Below, one piece after another: positions 50,609 through 59,367 of a DNA stretch of 64,000 bases (its first letter is position 1; every line of letters starts with the position of its first letter). The notes below the pieces were generated by a model. That model worked only from the letters and a program-made list of their open reading frames with translations. It did not search any database and was not told the origin of the DNA. Source of the DNA: Lacticaseibacillus daqingensis (lineage in GTDB: Bacteria; Bacillota; Bacilli; Lactobacillales; Lactobacillaceae). Both the position numbers and the translations under genes were made by a program. Location: assembly GCF_003946115.1 (NCBI RefSeq), contig NZ_RHOH01000005.1, forward strand, positions 124,001-188,000, in the 5' to 3' direction.

Positions 50609-50626
50609 TTGCCAAGCCCTTGGCAA
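50609..50626. promoter_or_regulatory. inverted repeat upstream of the lipoprotein gene
   Basis: A perfect 8-2-8 inverted repeat TTGCCAAG-CC-CTTGGCAA, 31 bases from the lipoprotein start on the - strand. It is operator-like, and no regulator is adjacent. Confidence 0.5.
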
Positions 50627-50743
50627 CCTTTTGTTCAGCGGTGAGCCAAATTGACTTTTGGGTGGTGGCTCGGTACGCTAGTTGGAGTTTGTTTTCATTG
50701 GACACAAAGTATCTCGCTGAACGCGTATGAAATTGAGGATCGC

Positions 50744-51939
50744 ATGAACATTACGCCAAAATCAATCGTTATCTTATTATATGGCCTCCTGGCAAGCGCC
50801 GTGATGGGCAGCTGCTCGGCGGTTTTTACCTGCTGCAAGGGGCGCTGATTGCCTGGGTCGGGATCGGCACCGGCTTTCGGCCGTGGTTCACGGCGGCGTG
50901 GCTCGGTGTGGTGGGGCTGCTCATCTATGCGTGTCAGCGCACGGTGGGGGCCATGCCCAAGCCGCTGGGGCTGATCCGCGCGGAGCTAGCGCATGATGGC
51001 CGCACCGACTATCGCTTCGTAGGCCTGCAGCTACTGTTACCCGCGGTGATCCTCACCAGCGGGACCAGTCTCGGTCCGGAGGCCACCTTGGTCAGCTGTA
51101 CGCTCTTATTTGGGCAGTGGCTGACGGAGAAGCTCGCCTACCTGACGGCGGGTTCGGCTACCAACACCCGCGCGTGGTGGCGCGCGGCGCTGGCCCCGCA
51201 TCGAGGCCTGGCGCCAACCGCGCGGCTGCGCTGGGCGCCGCGCACGGTCGCCTTTTTGGCGGTGGGACTCACGGCATTTTACTGGACCTGCCGCTGGGGT
51301 GGTGAGCCTTCCGTGCGCGTGATGCTCGGTGCCAGTCGGTGGGGTCACCGCGAGCTGGCGCTGCTGCTACCACTGATCGTCCTCGGCTGGTGCTTGGGAC
51401 ACTTGGAAAAAGCGGCAATGATGGCGCTACGGCAGGTCTTGCTGGGCCGCGTGCGCCAAACCGGGGCGCTGATCGTCGTCGGTGGCGTGGCGATTTACGC
51501 GGCAACGCTGTGGTTGCCCGCCATCAATTTTTCGGGGATGGCCAACTTCCAGCTGCTGGCGACCTCATGGCCGGCCCGCTCGGTGGGCTTCTTGGCCCTG
51601 GCAGCCGGGCTCAAGCTGGCGCTGTTGACCATTTGCCTGAACACCGGGTGGCTGGGCGGCGACATTTTCCCGGTGCTGTTTGCCACCACCGCGCAGGGGC
51701 TCGCGCTCAGCCACCTGATGCCCGGCGTGGATGCGCTGTTTGTCGTGGCGGTGTTGGCGATCAGCGCTGGCGCCACGATCTTGGGCGAGCCGCTGGTGGC
51801 AGGCGGCGTCATGGCCGCGTTGTTTTTGCCCGGCAACCTCGCGCTCATCAGCGTGGCCACCACGGCCCTGATGTCCCTGCTTGAGCGGCGCAGTGGCCCC
51901 CCGGTCGCGTGGGTGCGGCGGCGCCGGTTGGTCGAGTGA
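50744..51939 (+). pseudogene. ClC-type voltage-gated chloride channel, frameshifted near the N-terminus
   Basis: The frame starting at ATG 50744 encodes ITPKSIVILLYGLLASAVMG and then diverges, stopping at 50846-50848. The frame read from ~50809 continues with QLLGGFYLLQGALIAWVGIGTGFRP and runs intact to 51939. Together they make a ~400-residue ClC-like protein: GTSLGPEATLVS (the GxxxGPE anion-binding filter motif), ILGEPLVAGGVMA late in the chain and about ten TMs. One base is missing (or two extra) at about 50807-50809. No slippery heptamer is visible, so either the gene is broken or this is a sequence error. ClC proteins are Cl-/H+ antiporters or channels. The rest of the reading frame shows no decay. 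Confidence 0.75.
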
Positions 51940-51952
51940 AGCTGATGATGCA

Positions 51953-51998
51953 AAAAAACCTGGGCTCGCGGCCACTGCGCTGCGAGCTCGGGTTTTTT
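51953..51998. terminator. bidirectional Rho-independent terminator
   Basis: A 17-bp stem with wobbles, AAAAAACCTGGGCTCGC / GCGAGCTCGGGTTTTTT (51953-51969, 51982-51998), between the convergent ClC and TDT-family genes. Confidence 0.9.
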
Positions 51999-52001
51999 GC
52001 G

Positions 52002-52943
52002 TCAGTGCGTGGTCGGGACGCGCTGCGGCCAGGCCTGAATCAAGAAGCGTGTATAGCGCACCGTCACCATCAGCACCACGGCGGTGATGACGGTCCACTC
52101 AAGCCACTTGACTGCCTGCAGCACCGGCTGCGTTGGCGCGAACACGGCGGTGTACTTGGCGATCGCCGTGGCAGTGATGGCCAGCGGGAAGGTGAAGGCG
52201 CCCATGCTAGGCACGAAGTCGTGTGCGAAGTACGGCACGACTCGGATCAGCGCGATCACGTACAGCAGCTGGCAAAAAGCGAACAGGCCACCGGCGAACA
52301 CGGCGTTGGGCTGGGGCGTGACAGTGAGGTAGGCGGCCAAACACAGGCTGGCCGGCGCCGCTAAGATCGTGGTCAGCGGAAGCGCCGGGGTGGGCAGCGG
52401 TAGGCGGATCAGTCGCCAGATGACGACCGGGAACACCCCGGCATAGAGCACTAGGGCTAGCCAGGTGGTGGCGGGGCCCAGGGCGGGGGCAAACGGGGCG
52501 CAGGTGACGGGGATGACGCCGATGCCCACGAAGGTCACGAACCAGCTGGGCATCACCATCGCCAGACGCTTTGGCGCCCGCCACAGGTGGCGCCAAAAGA
52601 AGCCGCCCATGATCGCATAATGCCCGATGACCGCGAGCCACCACAAGCCGGTGGTCACCGGCAGCGGCACGCCGAGCTGGGTGAAAAACACCGCGAGGAT
52701 CATCGTTGCCATGGTCAGGTTGGGCAGAATCGACGTGACGACGGGATCGGCCAACGCGGCCAATGCGCTGCGCGGGACCAGCAGGCACTTCAAGATCACC
52801 AAGCCCCACAGCCCCAAGGCCACCCCCTCACACAGCGCCCACAGCGGCGTCAGGCCCAGTGCGCCGTTCAGACTGCCCAGCGATGCCAACCCAAGCATCA
52901 GCCCACACACCGGCAAGGGCAGGCGGGTCAAAAAAATTTTCAT
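52002..52943 (-). CDS. TDT family transporter (TehA/SLAC1-like)
   Basis: A 313-residue membrane protein with ten TMs of the tellurite-resistance/dicarboxylate transporter family (TehA, Mae1, SLAC1). The pattern is of TM hairpins with conserved Pro and Phe residues: LPLPVCGLMLGLASLGSL at the N-terminus, MPSWFVTFVGIGVIPVTCAPF mid-chain, FVPSMGAFTFPLAITATAIAKY late. Family members are anion channels or dicarboxylate transporters; the substrate is unknown. AGGTTTG-type sites are weak at the start. Monocistronic. Confidence 0.85.
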   Translation of the reverse strand: MKIFLTRLPLPVCGLMLGLASLGSLNGALGLTPLWALCEGVALGLWGLVILKCLLVPRSALAALADPVVTSILPNLTMATMILAVFFTQLGVPLPVTTGLWWLAVIGHYAIMGGFFWRHLWRAPKRLAMVMPSWFVTFVGIGVIPVTCAPFAPALGPATTWLALVLYAGVFPVVIWRLIRLPLPTPALPLTTILAAPASLCLAAYLTVTPQPNAVFAGGLFAFCQLLYVIALIRVVPYFAHDFVPSMGAFTFPLAITATAIAKYTAVFAPTQPVLQAVKWLEWTVITAVVLMVTVRYTRFLIQAWPQRVPTTH

Positions 52944-53041
52944 GAATCAAACCTCCAAGTGTCAATAGTCACAAGGAGAAGTATACCGGAAGCGCTTTCG
53001 TTTGCAACCGCTTCCGGCCACGTCGAAAAGAACGTACTTGC

Positions 53042-53081
53042 TTGACAAGGGTATGCCGACCTAATATACTTGCACTGCAAG
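53042..53081 (+). promoter_or_regulatory. padR promoter and operator
   Basis: Consensus TTGACA (53042-53047) - 17 bases - TATACT (53065-53070), with the palindrome CTTGCA-C-TGCAAG (53069-53081) overlapping the -10 and start. This is a good fit to autorepression by the PadR protein encoded next. Confidence 0.8.
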
Positions 53082-53097
53082 ATAGTGAGGTGAGCAC

Positions 53098-53439
53098 ATG
53101 AGCCAATTACCGACACAGTTGCTGAAGGGCACGCTTGAAGGGGCGATCCTGGCGCTGATCGAAGAACAGGAAACCTATGCCTATGCGCTTCATGAGACGC
53201 TTGAGCGGCGCGGCTTTGGGCCGGTGGCGGACGGCACTATTTACCCGCTGCTTTTGAAGCTGGAACGCGCGGGACAGATCCAAGGCATCAAGTACGCGTC
53301 ACCTAGCGGCGGGCCGCCGCGGAAGTACTACCACATTTTGCCGGCCGGGACTGCGACCCTGGCCACGTTTCGGCAGGATTGGCAGCAGTTAGCACAGGCG
53401 ATGACACGGGTGATGGGGGCAACGGAAGATGACGGATAA
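53098..53439 (+). CDS. PadR family transcriptional regulator
   Basis: A 113-residue short-form (subfamily 2) PadR protein. It has a winged HTH (LKGTLEGAILALIEEQETYAYALHETLERRGFG), the PadR signature VADGTIYPLLLKLERAGQI, and the wing SGGPPRKYYHILPAG. Such repressors usually control an adjacent membrane-protein operon and themselves. GAGGTGA precedes the ATG. It overlaps the next gene by 11 bases, the standard PadR-HAAS arrangement. Confidence 0.93.
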   Translation: MSQLPTQLLKGTLEGAILALIEEQETYAYALHETLERRGFGPVADGTIYPLLLKLERAGQIQGIKYASPSGGPPRKYYHILPAGTATLATFRQDWQQLAQAMTRVMGATEDDG

Positions 53440-54202
53440 GTTGTGGACCGAGAATCAGCAGTATTACGATCGCATCGAGGCGTATGTGACGGCGGCTTTT
53501 TACGTCGATCCGGCTGCGGCACAGGACACGTTGGCGGAAATTCACGCCGACTTGCTGCAGGCGCAGGCGAGCGGGCAGTCGGCTGCGGCTTACTTTGGGC
53601 AGGCCCCGCAACCGATCGCGGCCGGCATTGTGGCCAACCTCCCGCGCCGCCGCGGGTCGGATTGGCTGATGATGGGTGCCTTTTTCTGGGGCGTGCCGTT
53701 TTTCATTTTCCTCTGGCGCCAGGTGATGAATGGGCGGCATCCGGTGGCGCTCGGCACGGCCGCGGTGATGGCCACGCTGATGCTGGCCGGGGTGGTGGGC
53801 CTGGCGCTGTGGCGCCGCCACCGCGCCTTCGCGCATCAAAGCAAGCTGGAGGTGAAGTTTTTGGGTGGGACCACCCTTATCGCGTGGCTGCTGATGGTGC
53901 CGGTCGGTGAGACGCTTTTGCCCAAAATGGGGCTGGTGGCTGTGCCACCGGTGGTGATCGTGGCCGTTAGCCTGGGGCTGTGGGCACTGGGGCTGGCCGG
54001 TGCGGCGTGGCTGGATAGCGTCCACTCCTGGTTCCTGCGCGCCTTTGAAGCGCTCCTGCTCCTGTACATCGCGTGGCCGCTACCGGCGTGGCTTGGCTGG
54101 TCGGTGGGCGGGCTTTGGTTTGGTGCGGCGGTGCTGGTCGGCAATGTTTTGCTGATCTGGGTGCTGGGGGCGCTACTGCCGGCCAAGCATCAGGCGCAGT
54201 AG
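53429..54202 (+). CDS. HAAS-domain membrane protein (PadR partner)
   Basis: A 257-residue protein. Residues 1-75 form a cytosolic HAAS-type domain (LWTENQQYYDRIEAYVTAAFYVDPAAAQDTLAEIHADLLQAQ), which typically partners PadR regulators. Six TMs follow from residue ~80. The family is thought to link membrane or envelope state to PadR control; no enzymatic motif is present. It overlaps padR by 11 bases and is followed by a terminator, so padR and this gene form a two-gene operon. Confidence 0.8.
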   Translation: MTDKLWTENQQYYDRIEAYVTAAFYVDPAAAQDTLAEIHADLLQAQASGQSAAAYFGQAPQPIAAGIVANLPRRRGSDWLMMGAFFWGVPFFIFLWRQVMNGRHPVALGTAAVMATLMLAGVVGLALWRRHRAFAHQSKLEVKFLGGTTLIAWLLMVPVGETLLPKMGLVAVPPVVIVAVSLGLWALGLAGAAWLDSVHSWFLRAFEALLLLYIAWPLPAWLGWSVGGLWFGAAVLVGNVLLIWVLGALLPAKHQAQ

Positions 54203-54215
54203 GACCACAAAAATA

Positions 54216-54267
54216 CCGGCAGGGGCACTTTTCCATCAAGGGAAAGTGCGCCTGCCGGCTTTTTTAA
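54216..54267 (+). terminator. Rho-independent terminator with long stem
   Basis: CCGGCAGG(G)GCACTTTTCC (54216-54233) / GGAAAGTGC(G)CCTGCCGG (54241-54258) form a long stem around a short loop, followed by a T-run. It lies 14 bases after the HAAS gene stop. Confidence 0.88.
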
Positions 54268-54269
54268 CC

Positions 54270-55679
54270 TCAGCCGTTCTGGCGCCGCGTGCGCCACACG
54301 CGAAAAATCACGATCAGCAGGCCGAGCCCGGACAGCGCCGTGTTGCCCCAGAACACCCACCCGAACGCCGGCAGAAAGTCGGCGGTGTGGGCGGTGACCT
54401 GCTGAACCCCGGGCAGCTGGGCGAACAGGAGGATCGCCCCGAAGGTCATGCCGACGGTCATCCCCAACGTGCGGGCAAAGGCGTTGAGCGAGCCCGCCAC
54501 GCCGCCGAGGCTGCGCGGCACCGTGTCCATCGTCAGGGCGTTGTTGGGCGACAGGAACACGGCCAGCCCGATGCCGTTGACGACGATGGGCCAAAGAATG
54601 TCAGGCATATCCCGAGTGGCGGGGTACAGCGCGTAACCGGCCTGCGACCCGATCAGGGCCAGCAGGCCGATGACCGTCAGCCAGTAGCGGTTCCAGTGGT
54701 CGGCGAGGTAGCCGGCTAGCGGCGTGACAAGTAGCATCACCACGCTTTGCCCCATCATGATCAGCCCGCTGATGAAGGCGCTGAAGCCGAGGTAGCTCTG
54801 CAGGTAAAATGGCAACAGAATATTGGACACCGCGTTGACCAGCATCACGATCAGCAGTGTGCTGACGGAGATCATATAGTCCGGATTGCGCAGAAGCTGC
54901 GGGGCGATCCAGGGGCTGGCCGCCCGGTCATCCTGGGCGAACGATCCCACGGTCAACAGCAGGCCGATCAAGAGGCCGCCCCACGCGATCAGGCGCCACT
55001 GCGCGGACTGAAGCAGGCCACCACTGAGGAAAAAGGCGAGCAGCCCGATCGTGAATAGGTTCTGGCCGGTCCAGTTCGCCTCGTGCCAGACTTTTTGCAG
55101 CTGCGCGCGCGGGGGCAGGCTGGGGGTCAGCACCCGCCAGCCGACCAGCAGGATCACGAGCCCAAGCGGGACGTTCAGCAGGTAGATCCAGCGCCAAGAC
55201 AGCAGGCTGATGAGCAACCCGCCGATCGCTGGGCCGGAGATCGCGCCGATCGACGTGAACATGGAAACGATCGCCAAGGCCTCGGCGCGGCGCGCGCTGG
55301 GGAAGTTGTCCGCGACGATGCCCATGTCGTTGGCCATGATCATCGCGATGCCGATGGCCTGCACCACCCGCCCAACCAGCAGGAGCCAAAAGGCGGGGGC
55401 GATACCGGCAACGAGGGAACCGAGGACGAAAACAACGCCGCCGAAGAAGAAGACGCTGCGTTTGGACAGCAGGTCGCCAATGTGGCCGAACATCACCAGC
55501 AGGATGGTGCTGGTGATCAGTCCGGCCGAGACGGCCCAAGTTGCGGTACTGTTTGTGATCGCGTAGTCGCGCGATAGTTCAGGGAGCGCCAGCGTGAGGC
55601 TGGACCCGGATAGGCTGGTCAAAAATGAAATCAGCCCCAGGACAAGGATCGTTTGCCATTCAGTATGTTTCGTCTGCAT
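54270..55679 (-). CDS. MFS drug:H+ antiporter, 14 TM (EmrB/QacA type)
   Basis: A 469-residue transporter with fourteen TMs. TM1 region SLSGSSLTLALPELSRDYAITNSTATWAVSAGLITSTI matches DHA2 motif D. Loop 2-3 is GHIGDLLSKRSVFFFG (motif A). TM5 has GPAIGGLLISLLSWRWIYLLNVPLG (motif C plus WRWIF/YL-NVP), a hallmark of EmrB/QacA exporters. It extrudes hydrophobic or cationic compounds. The ATG at 55679 follows GGAGG by 7 bases. No regulator is adjacent, and the padR unit ends convergently beside it. Confidence 0.9.
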   Translation of the reverse strand: MQTKHTEWQTILVLGLISFLTSLSGSSLTLALPELSRDYAITNSTATWAVSAGLITSTILLVMFGHIGDLLSKRSVFFFGGVVFVLGSLVAGIAPAFWLLLVGRVVQAIGIAMIMANDMGIVADNFPSARRAEALAIVSMFTSIGAISGPAIGGLLISLLSWRWIYLLNVPLGLVILLVGWRVLTPSLPPRAQLQKVWHEANWTGQNLFTIGLLAFFLSGGLLQSAQWRLIAWGGLLIGLLLTVGSFAQDDRAASPWIAPQLLRNPDYMISVSTLLIVMLVNAVSNILLPFYLQSYLGFSAFISGLIMMGQSVVMLLVTPLAGYLADHWNRYWLTVIGLLALIGSQAGYALYPATRDMPDILWPIVVNGIGLAVFLSPNNALTMDTVPRSLGGVAGSLNAFARTLGMTVGMTFGAILLFAQLPGVQQVTAHTADFLPAFGWVFWGNTALSGLGLLIVIFRVWRTRRQNG

Positions 55680-55781
55680 TGTGTTTCCTCCATAATGTCC
55701 AGCGTACGCGGTGTGCGCCCAAAGGCCAAGCCATCTGCTTGTGAGGTGGGCCACATGCTGCGGCGATGGATTGCGCACACT

Positions 55782-55815
55782 AAAACGGCCTCATGCAAGC
55801 GCGCATGGGGCCGTT
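55782..55815 (-). terminator. terminator of the csc/WxL cluster
   Basis: A 13-bp stem with one wobble, AACGGCCTCATGC (55784-55796) / GCATGGGGCCGTT (55803-55815), and a U-run on the - strand (AAAA at 55782-55785). It lies just after the last csc gene. Confidence 0.85.
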
Positions 55816-55827
55816 CGGGCGGTGATG

Positions 55828-57465
55828 TTACGGCAGGGCCTCAGCCGGTGGCGCGGCCACGGTGAGTTGCCAGTCGATCTGCGCCTCAAAGCGCCGCTGA
55901 GTGACCGGTTCGGCCTGCGGGTAAGCCATCGCTTTGAGCTGCGTCTGAAAGGAGCTGGGGGCCGCATCAGCGGTGAGCAACGTCACCGGTGCGGCACCGG
56001 GCCTCAGGACCGCGTGGTGGTGCTGGAAGTCCAAGGCAATGGCGAAGGGGAACGATTGGAAGGCCGTCAGCTTGGCGCTGAGCGTCCACCGCTCCTGGTC
56101 GGTAATCAGCTCGGGCGCTCGTTGATCGGTGACCACAAGGGCCCCCTTGACCTGGGCAGGTTGGGGGAGCGCGTTATAGAAGTCGCGCCAGCTGTACTGC
56201 CAGCTGAGCTCACGCGGCACGCTGAACGACAGGGTGCCGGGATCCAGGTGGACAATGAACCCCGCGTAATTCGTACTGTAGCGGTAGGCGCTCCCACCGC
56301 TGACCGCGGTCATCACGAGTTGGAGGACATCGGGGGTGTCTTTTTGCGCGGCCGCATGCGCGTGGCGCAGCAGGGGACTGCCACGCTCAAACCGTAGGGC
56401 AACCGCGGCGTCTGAGAGCGTGGTGGCGTGCCCGTTACCGCCTGCCACGCCCATTTCCGCTGTCAGAATTGTGTCGGTGGCGGGGTCAACGACCAGCGTG
56501 CCATCGGGGCCAAACTTGCTGGCAAAGCGGTGCCATTCATAGTGCCAGGTCGCGCCGGGTAAAAGCGCGTTGAGACTCGCAAGTCCCTGTGTCGTGTGCG
56601 TGAACACGGGCTCGCTTTGGCGGCCCAAGTCCAGCGATAGCGCAGGGAGTCCGCCCACGTAGACTGGTTGGCTGGCCTGAACGCGGGTGCCGGTGGTGGG
56701 CGCCGTGGCCGTGGCAGTCAGCGTTTCGGCAAAGCCAGGGGTGGGCCCCATGTTGATCCGGGTCGGGGTGACTGGCGCGATGGTGGCATCGGTGTTATTT
56801 TGCTGCTGCACGCGCAACCCGCGGCTGGTTTGCCACTGCACCTGGGCGGTCGCGTTGATCGGCGTGATCTGCGCCGCAACGGGCCACCAAGGGTTTGAGG
56901 CGATCAGGGGGAACACCGTGGTGGGCGCCTTGAGGGTGATGCGCTCAGGCGCGATCAGCTGCGGTGTCACCAAGATGCGCCCGATCTGGCTCGTGTACGT
57001 CGTGGCTGAGCTCTCAAAGGACCCGGTGAACTGGTAGAAGTAAGTCCCCGGGGCCTTGGGGATAAAGGTGAGCTGGCCATCGACTTCGTACTGAAAGAGG
57101 TTCACGTAGGCCGCCACGCTGTTCCTGAATACCTTCGTGGCCGTGTAAGGGGCGGTGTCAGAGACCTGCCAAATAATCAGGGTGAAGTAGGCGTTCGTGA
57201 AGACGTTGGTGAAGGCAGGACGAGACATTGTCGCGGTCAGCGCAATGGTGCCGTTGACCTTGATCGAGGTGCTCGCGCCTACCTTAGGCGTCTTGAAGCC
57301 GGCGGTCAGCAAATCCGGTGCGGGACTGGGGGTGCCGATCGCCGGTTGCCAGGTTTGCACCTGAGTGGGTAGCGTGGCGGCGGCTGCCACCGGCCGCGCG
57401 GGGCGCCCCCAGAGCAGGCCCATGATCAGCACTACGCCGAGGGGAATGAAGGACCATTTAGTCAT
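55828..57465 (-). CDS. large WxL-domain surface protein (CscC-type)
   Basis: A 545-residue secreted protein with an N-terminal signal peptide ending near residue 30 (PVAAAA). The body has beta-rich repeats with an Ig-like character (APGTYFYQFTGSFES around res 140-150). The C-terminal ~160 residues form a WxL domain: LSFSVPRELSWQYSW, VTDQRAPE, first WxL as WTLSAKLTAF, second WxL as WQLTVAAP near the end. WxL domains bind peptidoglycan non-covalently. It is the last gene of the csc cluster and overlaps the LPXTG gene by 8 bases, so it is co-expressed with it. Confidence 0.85.
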   Translation of the reverse strand: MTKWSFIPLGVVLIMGLLWGRPARPVAAAATLPTQVQTWQPAIGTPSPAPDLLTAGFKTPKVGASTSIKVNGTIALTATMSRPAFTNVFTNAYFTLIIWQVSDTAPYTATKVFRNSVAAYVNLFQYEVDGQLTFIPKAPGTYFYQFTGSFESSATTYTSQIGRILVTPQLIAPERITLKAPTTVFPLIASNPWWPVAAQITPINATAQVQWQTSRGLRVQQQNNTDATIAPVTPTRINMGPTPGFAETLTATATAPTTGTRVQASQPVYVGGLPALSLDLGRQSEPVFTHTTQGLASLNALLPGATWHYEWHRFASKFGPDGTLVVDPATDTILTAEMGVAGGNGHATTLSDAAVALRFERGSPLLRHAHAAAQKDTPDVLQLVMTAVSGGSAYRYSTNYAGFIVHLDPGTLSFSVPRELSWQYSWRDFYNALPQPAQVKGALVVTDQRAPELITDQERWTLSAKLTAFQSFPFAIALDFQHHHAVLRPGAAPVTLLTADAAPSSFQTQLKAMAYPQAEPVTQRRFEAQIDWQLTVAAPPAEALP

Positions 57466-57745
57466 CGGCTCGCCTCCTTACGCGGTGGACACCGCCCACA
57501 AGCGTCAGCCCCACCAGTGCCAGGCCCCACCCGCGGTTGAATGGGCGGTCACCGGTGGCGGGCAGGGGCTGGCGCGGGCGGGCGGGTAACACGACGGGCC
57601 CCACGGGTGCGGCAACAGGGGCCACTTTATCAGTGGCCCCTGTCACGCGGAGGGTGGCGGTGCTTTGTGCGCCGTGGATCGGGGTCAGTGGGGTCAGCCA
57701 CAAAACGGTGAGGACGCCGAGGCTAACGATGAGGGGTTTGATCAT
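57458..57745 (-). CDS. small LPXTG-anchored protein (CscD-type)
   Basis: A 95-residue protein. It has a signal peptide (MIKPLIVSLGVLTVLWLTPLTPIHGA), a ~35-residue exposed segment rich in Val, Pro and Ala, and the sortase motif LPATG (res 61-65). A hydrophobic segment (WGLALVGLTLVGGV) and the basic tail RVRRRADD follow. Sortase should attach it covalently to peptidoglycan. Small LPXTG proteins of this size are the CscD component of csc clusters. The start at 57745 follows AAAGGAG by 7 bases and overlaps the DUF916 gene by 23 bases. Confidence 0.9.
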   Translation of the reverse strand: MIKPLIVSLGVLTVLWLTPLTPIHGAQSTATLRVTGATDKVAPVAAPVGPVVLPARPRQPLPATGDRPFNRGWGLALVGLTLVGGVHRVRRRADD

Positions 57746-58706
57746 GCGTTGTCTCCTTTCGGCGCCACAGGAGCAGGAGCAACAACCCGATGACGAGCGC
57801 CAGCCCCGCACTGACCCATAACCAAGGGTTAAGGGGTGGGACTTGGTGGCCGAGCGTCTCGGCGCGAGTTGCTTGCGCGACAGTAAAATGATCAACCAGG
57901 TCGTAGGTCTGCTGGCCCGAGGTGAGCGTCACCCGCACGGTGTACCGCCCGGAGCCGAGGCTTTTTTCGGCCAGCGGCAGCGCAAGGGGCATGATGCTGG
58001 TGGCGGCCATTTCGGCCTGTGTCAGCGTCTGCTTGGTCAGGCGCTTGCCCGCGGCGTTGGTCACGGTGCTGACCATCGTGATGGCCCCGAAAGTGCGGGG
58101 GGTGTGGTTCGTGAGCTGTGCGCTCACGACCAGCCCGTGGGCGGTGCTGCGCAGGGCCGCCTGATTCAGGGTCAGGCGGGGGCGCGGCGTGGTGGGCGTC
58201 AGGCCGGTGAGGTGAATCGGCACGGCCATGGCAAACCGGTTCTGTAATCCTGCGGTGGCAGCCTTCGGGGCTTGCCGCCGAACGTAGAGGGCCCCGAGGT
58301 AATCGCCGGTCAAGCCCGCCTCGGGAACCTTGAGGTGCACTGTCACGGTCTGCGTGGTGTTGGCGGGCACGGTCACCGTTGGCGCTGGGAGGCTGGCCAG
58401 CTGCGAGAGCCGGGTCAGTTCCTTAGGCGTGGGGTGATCAGGTGTGTACTGAATTTTTCCGTCCGCACCGGTGCTTGCGTCCACCACTTGCAGGTCAAAC
58501 GTCGCAGGCGCGGCGGCCTGATTCGTGAGGGCAAAGGTGAGTGCGCGCTCGGTGTTGGGCGCGAGGCTGAGCCGGACGAACCCCGGTGCGGCCGAGTCGG
58601 GCACCGTTTGGTTGAGCGTGAAGGCGGCGCGCGTTTCGGCCGCGGTGACGACTTGCGGCCCGGGCCAAGCCAGAACCAGCAGGATGAGTGTGATGATGTG
58701 GCGCAC
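57723..58706 (-). CDS. WxL-interacting protein, DUF916/DUF3324 (CscA-type)
   Basis: A 327-residue protein. It has a signal peptide (to ~res 22), a DUF916 domain (FTLNQTVPDSAAPGFVRLSLAPNTERALTFALTNQ..., ~res 28-150) with TVTVHLKVPEAGLTGDYLGALYV, a DUF3324-type domain to ~res 280, and a C-terminal TM (WLWVSAGLALVIGLLLLLLW) with a charged cytosolic tail. This is the CscA/WxLIP architecture: a membrane-anchored receptor that binds WxL proteins and wall polymer. AGGAGG precedes the start. It lies between the WxL gene and the LPXTG gene. Confidence 0.93.
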   Translation of the reverse strand: MRHIITLILLVLAWPGPQVVTAAETRAAFTLNQTVPDSAAPGFVRLSLAPNTERALTFALTNQAAAPATFDLQVVDASTGADGKIQYTPDHPTPKELTRLSQLASLPAPTVTVPANTTQTVTVHLKVPEAGLTGDYLGALYVRRQAPKAATAGLQNRFAMAVPIHLTGLTPTTPRPRLTLNQAALRSTAHGLVVSAQLTNHTPRTFGAITMVSTVTNAAGKRLTKQTLTQAEMAATSIMPLALPLAEKSLGSGRYTVRVTLTSGQQTYDLVDHFTVAQATRAETLGHQVPPLNPWLWVSAGLALVIGLLLLLLWRRKETTHDQTPHR

Positions 58707-58726
58707 AGGGACCTCCTTAAGTGAGC

Positions 58727-59320
58727 TTACAACGAGGCGAACTTGTCAGCCGTGGCCGCAAGCGTCCAGGTCAGCGGGGCCGTGAAAACCGTGTTGTTCA
58801 CCACTTTGACCTGTGAGGCGGTTTGCTTCAGTGAGGTCGCGATCTGCGCACCGTTGAGGATCTGCGTGCCTCGCTTGCTTGCGTCGCTGGTGATGATGGT
58901 GGCGGTGTCGTCGGTGGCCACCTGCCCGTCAAGCGAGAAGTGTGCCTGGTTAGCCGTGCCACTCAGGCTCAGGGTACTGGTCTCAAGGGCTGCGCCGCTG
59001 GCGTCCTTGAATTGGCCTAACGCCAGCGTCAAGGTCCAGCCGTTCGTGTAATCAAACGGCCGCGCATCCGTGATGGCTAAATCGCCACTGGCGGACCCGG
59101 TTTGGTTGAACCCGTTGTAAATCTTGCCGGCAGTCACGGTGCCATAGTCTAAGGCCGGGACCTTGTCCAGCGTGAGTCCGCCGTCCTTAGGCGTGGCGTC
59201 TTCGATCTTGACCACCGCTTGGGAGTTGTCTGTCAGGGCCGCAGCAACGGGGGTCAGCTGCGTGGCAGTCAGCGTTGCACCAGCGATGGCAAGGGCGAGT
59301 AAAAGAGTTTGTCGTGTCAT
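58727..59320 (-). CDS. WxL-domain surface protein (CscB-type)
   Basis: A 197-residue secreted protein. The signal peptide ends near residue 27 (PVAAA), and almost all of the mature chain is one WxL domain. The strand LTLDKVPALDYGTVTAG and the first motif NGWTLTLALGQF (WTL) precede TLSLSGTANQAHFSLDG, and the C-terminal motif is LTWTLAATADKFASL (WTL). It attaches non-covalently to peptidoglycan. It is the first gene of the csc cluster, with AGGAGG 6 bases before the ATG and a good promoter at 59368-59396. Confidence 0.92.
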   Translation of the reverse strand: MTRQTLLLALAIAGATLTATQLTPVAAALTDNSQAVVKIEDATPKDGGLTLDKVPALDYGTVTAGKIYNGFNQTGSASGDLAITDARPFDYTNGWTLTLALGQFKDASGAALETSTLSLSGTANQAHFSLDGQVATDDTATIITSDASKRGTQILNGAQIATSLKQTASQVKVVNNTVFTAPLTWTLAATADKFASL

Positions 59321-59367
59321 GAGGAGCCTCCTATTAGTTGATAGCAATTTAATCTATTGCCACCGAA

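Noticed and set aside
50801-50815. Possible programmed frameshift in the ClC gene
   Set aside because: No slippery heptamer (X XXY YYZ), no downstream pseudoknot that I can see, and ClC genes are not known to use recoding. A mutation or sequence error is simpler.
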